A stretch of DNA of 64,000 nucleotides from Mytilus californianus (lineage: Eukaryota > Mollusca > Bivalvia > Mytilida > Mytilidae): positions 86,411,995 through 86,475,994 of the forward strand of contig NW_026262690.1 in NCBI RefSeq assembly GCF_021869535.1, written 5' to 3'. The position numbers and the translations under genes were made by a program. Positions 49,720 through 58,600 of the stretch are shown here, piece by piece. Position 1 is the first letter of the stretch; each line of letters starts with the position of its first letter. The notes beneath the pieces were generated by a model. It searched no databases. It had not been told where the DNA came from and saw nothing but the letters and a program-made list of their open reading frames with translations.

Positions 49720-50190
49720 TTTTCATTATATGATGTGCATTTACCTTTATATGATGTGCACTTGTCGTTATATGATGTGCAAACACCTTTATATGGTGTC
49801 CAGTTGACATTATATGATGTGCAAATATACTTATATAATATGCAAACATCCTTATATGATGTGCAAATATACTTATATGATGTGCATATATACTTATATG
49901 ATGTGCAAATATACTTATTTGATGTGCAAATATACTTATATGATGTGCAAATGTATTTACATGATGTGCAAATGTACTTATATGATGTGCAAATGTATTA
50001 TATGATGTGCAAAGATCCTTATATGATGTGCAAATATACTTATATGATGTGCAAATATCCTTATATGATGTGCATTTTCCCTTATATATTATGTGCAAAC
50101 ATCTTTATACGATGTGCTTGTGTCATTATATTATGTGCATGTAACATTATATGATGTGGTTCGGATTACTTCATTATATGATGTCAAAAC
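49720..50190. repeat. 21-bp minisatellite
   Basis: About 20 units built on TTATATGATGTGCAAATATA, with a period of 21 bp. Because 21 is a multiple of 3, both strands stay open (49678-50154 plus; 49682-50098 minus) and appear to encode seven-residue repeats. There is no start context, splice site or domain, so I treat it as non-coding. It begins about 45 bp after the last satellite unit. Confidence 0.93.
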
Positions 50191-51262
50191 GTACTGATAT
50201 GATGTGCTTTCATCGTTGTTATGGTCAATAAACATGATCATGATTAGAACGATTACTCTCTACGTCATAACTGATTCTGATCTGCATCTCCGGAATTACG
50301 GCTCAAATCTGTAACTATTGTTTGTAAAATGGATGAGATTTTAAAAGAGATAAACCTTGTCACGTTGCTACCTTGTTTTAAAAATGAAAAAAAAATCACA
50401 TCTGATATTGTTGCAAAATTGTCAAAATATGTATTGCAAAGTGTAGGTTTTATCGATGGGTCTATAAAATAATTAACATACGGCTAAAGTGGATTATATT
50501 ATGGCAATCTAATTAAAATATATACTCATATGTGTACGATCACGCGAGTTTATATAGATTTGAATTTTAATTACCAGACTCAAGCTGGCAGCCACTTTTA
50601 GCAGCCAATCAAGATAGCAGCCACTTTTCATGATATGCCTAAAACCAAAAAAAATGTATAAGACTCAAACGATCCAAAAATATCAAAATCTTAGTAAAAT
50701 ATAAGTTAACAGCGGAATTCGACAATTTCACGGCTTGTGGTGATTCTCAGAGGATTTCAGTCCGTTTTAAATACCAATAATGATAGCAGCCACCTTTTTT
50801 CGGCGGGCACCGTTTGTTTAATAAAAAATTGTACAATGTACAATTTAAAATAGTTTTTTCGTGGTTTTTTTTATCGTTTCTGGTTCCTTATGATAAGGAG
50901 GTACAGGAAAAATGTAGGATAAAAAAATTAGAAAAATCAAAGTACAATTACCATTGTTTATAATAGATTAAAGTAACTTGTGAGGAATCGTGTTATATTT
51001 ATAATTCCAACCAATTGGACTAAATAAAATAGATGCAATGCAAGATAGAAAAATCACATACATGCTTTCCATACACTCGGCATCCTCAAATATCCAGTAT
51101 TTTAGTTGAAACCATTTTTAATATCTATTTCTGTATATATGAAATTAAAACATTTCCATATACATGTAATGGTTATCTCTTTTTTAATGTGAACAAGTAT
51201 TTTCATAAAAAAATCCCACGCGAACTATTTTGTACGGCATGCATCATTACCAATTAATCGAT
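50191..51262. other. non-coding DNA between tandem arrays
   Basis: No gene recognised. GCAGCCACTTTT or close variants occur near 50588, 50621 and 50786, perhaps remains of another short repeat. Confidence 0.4.
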
Positions 51263-54200
51263 TTAAAACTGAAATTTTCCTTGGTATGGAAAAGATACGG
51301 TAAGGGGCAATTTTGAATCTGTGGTGGCCAGACATGGACGGATCCCAGAAAAATATTTAAGTGGCGAATAGCCTCGGTAAACACCATTGAAATGAGCTAG
51401 GTCTGGTTCGGAACTTTGCCGTAGGGAGTTGCCGAGGAGTACCGAAAGCAAGGGCGGTTAATGTGAAAAGTAAGTTAAGGGACAACTTTGAACCCCTGTG
51501 GTGGCCAGACGGGCCCGAATCCCAGAAAAATATTTAAGCGGGGAATAGCCTAGCTCAATACCTTTGAAATGAGCTAGGTCCGGTTCGGAACTTTGCCGTA
51601 GGGATATGACGAGGAGTACCGAATGTGTAATTTGAAAAATTCGCTAAGGGGCAACTTTCAACCCCTGTAGTGGCCAGACGGGCCCGGATCCCAGAAAATA
51701 TTTAAGTGGGGAATAGCCTGGGTCAATACGTTTGAAATGAGCTAGGTTTGGTTTGGAACTTTGCCGTAGGGATATACCGAAGAGTACCGAATGTATGGTA
51801 GGTATGGAAAATACGTTAAGGTGCAATTTTGAACCTCTGTGGTGGCCAGACGGGCCCGGATCCCAGAAAAATATTTAATAGGCGAATAGCCTCGGTCAAC
51901 ACCATTGAAATGAGCTAGGTCTGGTTCGGAATTTTGCCATAGGGAGTTGCCGCGGAGTACCGAAAGCAAGGGTGGTTAATGTGAAAAGTAAGTTAAGAGA
52001 CAACTTTGAACCCCTGCGGTGGCAAGACGGGCCCGGATCCCAAAAAAATATTTAAGCGGGGAATAGCCTGGGTCAATACCTTTGAAATAAGCTAGGTTTG
52101 GTTTGGAACTTTGCCGTAGGGATATACCGAAGAGTACCGAATGTATGGTTGGTATGGAAAATACGTTAAGGGGCAACTTTGAACCTCTGTGGTGGCCAGA
52201 CGGGCCCGGATCCCAGAAAAATGTTTAAGTGGCGAATAACCTCGGTCAACATCATTGAAATGAGCTAGGTCTGGTTCGGAACTTTGCCGTAGGGAGTTGC
52301 CGAGGAGTACCGAAAGAAAGGGTGGTTAATGTGAAAAGTAAGTTAAGGGACAACTTTGAACCCCTGTGGTGGCCAGACGGGCCCGGATCCCAGAAAAATA
52401 TTTAAGTGGGGAATAGCCTAGGTCAATACCTTTGAAATAAGCTAGGTCCGGTTCGGAACTTTGCAGTAGGGATATGACGAGGAGTACCGAATGTGTGATT
52501 TGAAAAATTCGCTAAGGGGCCACTTTCAACCCCTGACGTGGCCAGACGGGCCCGGATCCCCAAAAAATATTTAGTAGGCGAATAGCCTTGGTCAAAACCA
52601 TTGAAATGAGCTAGGTCTGGTTCGGAATTTTGCCATAGGGAGTTGCTGCGGAGTAACGAAAGCAAGGGTGGTTAATGTGAAAAGTAAGTTAAGAGACAAC
52701 TTTGAACCCCTGCGGTGGCCAGACGGGCCCGGATCCCAGAAAAATATTTAAGCGGGGAATAGCCTGGGTCAATACCTTTGAAATGAGCTAGGTTTGGTAT
52801 GGAACTTTGCCGTAGGGATATACCTAAGATTACCGAATGTATGGTAGGTATGGAAAATACGTTAAAGAGCAACTTTGAACCTCTGTGGTGGCCAGACGGG
52901 CCCGGATCCCAGAAAAATATTTAGTAGGCGAATAGCCTCGGTCAACACCATTGAAATGAGCTAGGTCTGGTTCGGAATTTTGCCATAGGGAGTTGCCGCG
53001 GAGTACCGAAAGCAAGGGTGGTTAATGTGAAAAGTAAGTTAAGAGACAACTTTGAACCCCTGCGGTGGCCAGACGGGCCCGGATCCCAGAAATATATTTA
53101 AGCGGGGAATAGCCTTGGTCAATACCTTTGAAATGAGCTAGGTTTGGTTTGGAACTTTGCCGTAGGGATATACCGAAGAGTACCGAATGTATGGTTGGTA
53201 TGGAAAATACGTTAAGGGGCAACTTTGAACCTCTATAGTGGCCAGGCGGGCCCGGATCCCAGAAAATGTTTAAGTGGCGAATAACCTCGGTCAACATCAT
53301 TGAAATGAGCTAGGTCTGGTTCGGAACTTTGCCGTAGGGAGTTGCCGAGGAGTACCGAAAGAAAGAGTGGTTAATGTGAAAAGTAAGTTAAGGGACAACT
53401 TTGAACCCCTGTGGTGGCCAGACGGGCCCGGATCCCAGAAAAATATTTAAGTGGGGAATAGCCTAGGTCAATACCTTTGAAATAAGCTAGGTCCGGTTCG
53501 GAACTTTGCAGTAGGGATATGACGAGGAGTACCGAATGTGTGATTTGAAAAATTCGCTAAGGGGCCACTTTCAACCCCTGACGTGGCCAGACGGGCCCGG
53601 ATCCCCAAAAAATATTTAGTAGGCGAATAGCCTTGGTCAAAACCATTGAAATGAGCTAGGTCTGGTTCGGAATTTTGCCATAGGGAGTTGCTGCGGAGTA
53701 ACGAAAGCAAGGGTGGTTAATGTGAAAAGTAAGTTAAGAGACAACTTTGAACCCCTGTGGTGGCCAGACGGGCCCGGATCCCAGAAAAATATTTAAGCGG
53801 GGAATAGCCTAGGTCAATACCTTTGAAATGAGCTAGGTCCGGTTCGGAACTTTGCCGTAGGAATATGCCGAGGAGTACCGAATGTGTAATTTGAAAAATT
53901 CGCTAAGGGGCAACTTTGAACCCCTGTGGTGACCAGGCGGGCCCGGATCCCAGAAAATATTTAAGCGGGGAATAGCCTGGGTCAATACCTTTGAAATGAG
54001 CTAGGTTTGGTTTGGAACTTTGCCGTAGGGATATAACGAAGAGTACCGAATGTATGGTTGGTATGGGAAATACGTTAAGGGGCAACTTTGAACCTCTGTG
54101 GTGGCCAGACGGGCCCGTATCCCAAAAAAATATTTAAGTGGCGAATAACCTCGGTCAACACCATTAAAATGAGCTAGGTCTGGTTCGGAACTTTGCAGTA

Positions 54201-54370
54201 GGGAGTTGCCGAGGAGTACCGAAAGCAAGGGTGGTTTATGTGAAAAGTAAGTTAAGGGACAACTTTGAACCCCTGTGGTGGCCAGACGGGCCCGGATCCC
54301 AAAAAAATATTTAAGCGGGGTATAGCCTAGGTCAATACCTTTAAAATGAGCTAGGTCCGGTTCGGAACGT
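51263..54370. repeat. 175-bp tandem satellite, about 18 units
   Basis: Units are marked by GGGCCCGGATCCCAGAAAAA (near 51511, 51681, 51852, 52029, 52204 and so on to 54290), spaced about 165-177 bp. Almost every unit has a BamHI site (GGATCC). Three unit subtypes differ between GAGTACCGAA and the CAACTTT core: AGCAAGGGTGGTTAATGTGA, TGTGTAATTTGAAAAATTCG and TGTATGGT-GGTATGGAAAA. A six-unit higher-order block is duplicated with a period of 1045 bp; 52423-52665 and 53468-53710 translate identically. The minus-strand frames of 60-90 codons are repeats of one accidental frame and are not genes. The array stops abruptly at about 54370, next to the Polinton remains. Confidence 0.95.
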
Positions 54371-54429
54371 AGCTGCTAGTAAAAAAAATACGAATACAAA
54401 GTGTACTGGAACTTGTATGGTAACCTTTT

Positions 54430-54767
54430 TCCATTAAAACAGGGTAAATTTAAAGTAGGGGTTACAGTTCGAATTACTAAAAAATAAAGGCGTGTTTAAA
54501 AAGGAATACACCCTAGGTAGAAGTATTTACGGTGTCCAATGGGTTAAACACTCAAACCAAAACGTATCGTATAAAGGATTTTAATGACGAGGAAGTACAA
54601 GGTTCCTTTTATGAGCCTGAACTTCAAAAGACGGATCAAGATGTGTACTGTATTGTAAAGGTCTTGCGAAAACGAACCAAGGGTGGTGTGAAAGAGGTCT
54701 TTGTTCAATGGAAAGGATACCGTAAGTCCTTAAATTCTTGGATCAAACAATCAGACATGCAGTGACA
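54430..54767 (+). pseudogene. Polinton/Maverick integrase C-terminus with chromodomain, decayed
   Basis: The open part (54532-54767) reads KTYRIKDFNDEEVQGSFYEP, then VYCIVKVLRKR, VFVQWKGYRKSLNSWI, then a stop. The YxIKDxxxExVxGSFYExEL linker followed by a chromodomain ending in WKGY--LNSWI is the usual C-terminus of the retroviral-type (DDE) integrase of Polintons. Similar chromodomains occur in some LTR integrases. Upstream, 54440-54530 still shows GKFKVG-TVRITKK in a different frame, with several stops and at least one frameshift, so the gene is dead. The catalytic core is missing: upstream of 54430 the 175-bp satellite begins. Its location next to three other Polinton-type genes supports the assignment. 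Confidence 0.75.
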
Positions 54768-54836
54768 ACCTTTTAGCAAGCTTTATAGTCTTTGCCAATT
54801 TGCCCAAGAGTATAAAGGTTACTTTCTCTATGTGAG

Positions 54837-55342
54837 TTATGGGAGTGAAGGCTTAAACATCTGAGCTCTGTCTTTACCAGATACTGAACCACTAACGGTT
54901 TTTGATCTCCCACCAGCATGTTTCAATTGGACAAACATTCTTAGACTCTCCAGATCTTCCTTGTTTTGCTCTTCCAGTGACAACAAACGTTCCACGAGTG
55001 CATCGATTTTTTGTTGTGTCGAGTTTTTAATCTTATTTACTTTTTCCTCGAGTTCTTGTTGCAGAGTGATTTTAAACTCATCTACTTTTTTATCGAGTTT
55101 TGCATCATATCTTTTCTCTAGTCGTTTTATATCCGTCTTCATCTGGTTACACTCGGATTGTAATTGTAGTTCTAATCGTCTTGTATTGTCTTTCATTTGC
55201 CGCATGTCGACCCATCGTTTTGTTGCTACGTCCGTTGCATGACTCGGAGATTTTAGGTTAGTGATACGATTGTAGTTCATGTTCAAGTCTTCAAGCAATT
55301 GACTCCTATTTATTTCTCTCTTTCGATAAAATCCAAATGTGT
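54837..55342 (-). CDS. coiled-coil protein of the Polinton remnant
   Basis: A frame of 153 codons from 55298 to 54837, extendable upstream in frame to about 55342 where a T-run plus ACAG could be a 3' splice site. The N-terminus has NMNYNRITNLKSPSHATDVA followed by TKRWVD. This kNRItNLksP--atDaatKrYVD pattern is known from tail-fibre and attachment-like proteins of viruses and from Polintons. The remainder (about residues 35-125) is a long, charged coiled coil with a heptad look (LEKRYDAKLDKKVDEFKITL). The C-terminus is basic and Ser-rich. No stop interrupts it, unlike its neighbours. Its role in Polintons is not established; a structural or attachment role is inference. It lies head-to-head in the usual Polinton gene set: polymerase, protease and this gene on the minus strand, integrase on the plus strand. 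Confidence 0.6.
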
Positions 55343-55384
55343 CTGTAAAAAAAAAAATGTTTATTTAAAGCATCGAATGGAAAA

Positions 55385-55435
55385 TACATGCTTTAAAATA
55401 CCACATTCTTCATGGTGTGGTAGGGAAGGTAGGGT
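55385..55435 (-). pseudogene. Polinton cysteine protease, downstream piece
   Basis: This is the part of the protease gene on the far side of the BEL/Pao insertion. The minus-strand frame that leaves 61600 resumes here without a shift once one copy of the 5-bp target duplication is discounted. It contains an ECGI motif typical of the adenovirus-type/Polinton protease, then loses similarity and stops near 55378. The histidine/asparagine and cysteine part of the catalytic site is absent, so the gene had already been truncated or was truncated on this side. Confidence 0.6.
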
Positions 55436-55599
55436 TGTTGAGAATACCGCGGGAGTTAAGACGTCACGTTTTACCTATTGTATCTAGGGTTGACGTCAAT
55501 GCGGGACGTAGCCTTAGCAGCTCGAATATATATGAAGTAAACGTTAAACTGTATGGTTGTGTTCTTTCTGTATAACGATAGTTTGAGTTAGCCCCGACA
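55436..55599 (+). repeat. 5' LTR of the BEL/Pao element
   Basis: 164 bp, TG...CA ends. It contains a perfect CRE-type palindrome TGACGTCA (55491-55498), a near copy AGACGTCA (55459-55466) and a TATATAT run near 55526 that could serve as TATA box. CREB/ATF control of transcription is inference from the motif. Confidence 0.95.
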
Positions 55600-55603
55600 T
55601 TTA

Positions 55604-55618
55604 TGGTGCCGTAACCAA
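55604..55618 (+). promoter_or_regulatory. tRNA primer-binding site
   Basis: TGGTGCCGTAACC starts four bases after the 5' LTR. TGG is the complement of the CCA end of a tRNA, as expected for minus-strand priming. I do not assign the tRNA species. Confidence 0.75.
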
Positions 55619-55630
55619 AGGATTACATCG

Positions 55631-58600
55631 ATGGAGAAGTTAAAGAATATTAGGACTGGAAATAGAAGTGCAGTGACGAGACTTTTCCAAAAATTCGAGG
55701 AGGCGAAGGAAAACACGGACTTCGACAGAGATGAACTACTTGCAACGTACGATAATCTTACGCAAAAGAAGAAATTGTTGGAAAAACTGAACGAACAGAT
55801 ATTGGAAGCAACGGATTCAGACAACGTTGAAAGTGAAATAGTAGATACAGATGAGTATTCAAATAATTTAGACACTAAACTTAGACATTTTCGTAATTTT
55901 ATACAAATTGGTCAAAACCGTACACCAAGTTCCAATGTAACACAATCTTCATATCAAGTACTCAATGTAGAAAGCCCTCCTTTCCGCCTGGCAAATGTTG
56001 ATAACTTTCAAAACGCAACACCATTCTATGCTTCATCCGCCGCTCAACCACAGACAAGCTACAATGGCTCTGATACAGGTCATATTGCTCCACAAAATAT
56101 AGCTAGTACTAGTAACCATCGTTTACCCAAGTTATCACTACCGAAGTTTAATGGCAACATTTTAGATTGGCAAACGTTTTGGGACTCGTACGAATCTGCT
56201 GTACATTTTAATCCTACTTTGACAAACATTGAGAAATTTAATTATCTGAAATCGCAACTTGAAAGCGAGGCATTAAATACGATAACTGGATTTGCGCTTA
56301 CAAATGGTAATTACATGGAGGCTATAAATGTACTCAAGGAACGGTTCGGACAAACACACAGAATTACGGAAGCCTACTTACAAGCTCTTGTAGATATTGC
56401 CCAACCACGATACACCTTAACAAGCTTAAGATTATTTTATGACCGATGTCAAGCCTACGTAAGAGGTTTAGATTCGCTCGGACAACCTGAGACGTCATAT
56501 GGAACTTTACTGGTACCGATTATCATGAGAAAGTTACCCAGTGAAATCAGACAACACTTAGCCAGAGAACACGGACCGTCCAGTTGGAATTTGAAAGATT
56601 TGAGGAAGAGTATACTTAACGAAATTCAAATCATGGAGGCAGGACAAAATACGGGCACTTATCTTGATTCTATAGACCACCAGTTTGCAAACACATCTAT
56701 AAGTACATTTCACACAGGAAATAATTCACCACAAGGACACATAGCACACAACGCGAAGAAAGGCCAGCCCCGGAATATTAAGGAGAGACCATGTATTTTT
56801 TGTAAAGACATACATGCGCCAACATACTGTACCAAGGTTAGTGACCCTAAAGCCCGCATATCTATAGTTAAACGAGACAATTTATGCTTTAATTGTTTAG
56901 GGAATCATCATGCCAATGAGTGTAAATCAAAAAGAACGTGTAGACACTGTAACAAGAGACACCATTCCAGCTTGTGTAATGTAGGTAACCATGGTAACAG
57001 GGAAACTGTAAGCAACCCAGAGAAACAGAACAATCAAAATCATAATCAATCTACATCTGTCAATATCATTAATAATACTGAAAATAAGGAAGATACGAAA
57101 ATTTTACATTCTTCGACACAGATGCGCACAAATGTGCTATTGAAGACTGCTGTAGCTCCTGTATGGTCAGGTAGTATGTGTATGGATACTAATATTTTAT
57201 TTGATGAAGGTGCACAAAGATCTTTTTTAACTGATGATCTAGCGAAAAAATTGAATTTGAAAACTGAAGGAGTTGAAATTGTACATCTATCAGCATTTGG
57301 GAAGGATAACACCAGCACGAGAGAACTACGTAAATCCACCGTACACATTGAAACAGAGAATAGGCGTAAATTTCCAATTGAAGTTCTAATTGTACCTACC
57401 ATAGCAGTCCCACTTCAGAATCACATGCGCTACGTTAAACGAGATATGAATTATCTGAAAGGATTGAGACTCGCTCATACAGTTACTAAAGAAGATTCCT
57501 TTGAAATTTCTTTACTTATTGGTGCCGACTATTATTGGGATTTTATTGAAGACGAGGTTATACGAGGAGATGGACCGACCGCGGTAAGATCAAAGCTTGG
57601 GTATTTGCTATCAGGACCCTTACAATCAGGTAGAGCACATTCGTCTACGACAGCTGGCATCTTTAACGTACTAGTTTCGCACAAATCAGAAGAATTTAAC
57701 TTGGAATCGTTCTGGAAACTTGAATCGATAGGCATAGATTCATCCGAAAATCATGAGAAGGAGACAAATTATTTGAAAGACTATCAAGATTCATCAATTG
57801 AATTTCTCGGAGATAGGTATTCGGCGAAATTACCATGGAAACAAGATTACGAAGAATTACCGTCAAATTATGATGTAGCCAAAAGGAGAACGGAGAACGT
57901 TATCAGAAGAATAGGCAAAGATGAGACCATGCTAAAGAAATACGGAGATATAATAAAGGAACAGGAACGTCGCGGATTTATCGAGAGGGTTGATGAATCA
58001 GAACCGACAATTAACAAAGTACATTATATACCACACCATGCCGTTGTCAAGAAAGATTCCAGTACAACACCAATACGCATAGTGTATGACTGCAGTTGTA
58101 AGATGTATCAAAATCAACCTAGTCTTAATGATTGCCTAATGAGCACTCCCCCAGAGTTAAATGACTTATCCAAGATCTTGGTAAGATTTCGACTTCATCG
58201 TTATGCTATCACTACCGATATTGAGAAGGCATTTTTACATGTAGGACTCAACAAAGACGACCGAGATGTAACCCGATTTCTATGGTTAAGTAACCCTTCA
58301 GATGTAACCAGTCCGTTAATGACATATAGATTTAAGGTAATATTATTTGGAGCAACTTGCTCACCATTTATCTTGAGCGCCACCCTATTAAAACATTTGC
58401 AGCAAACCAACAGTAATACCGCAAGAATGCTTGAACGGGATTTATATGTGGATAACATTTTGACTAGCATAAACAGAGAGCATGACGCTTTAAACTTCTT
58501 TGAGCAAGCAAGAAAAATGATGATTAAGGCAGGATTTAATCTGAGGTCTTGGAATTCGAACAGCGAAAAGGTACGACAACAAGCAGTATCTCAGAATGTT

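Noticed and set aside
49678-50154. 158-residue Tyr-rich repeat protein (plus) and 138-residue His-rich repeat protein (minus)
   Set aside because: Both strands are open simply because the minisatellite period is 21 bp; no promoter, domain or splice signal.
51263-54228. A family of 60-92-codon minus-strand proteins
   Set aside because: The same accidental frame recurs in each 175-bp satellite unit, with starts and stops dictated by the repeat.
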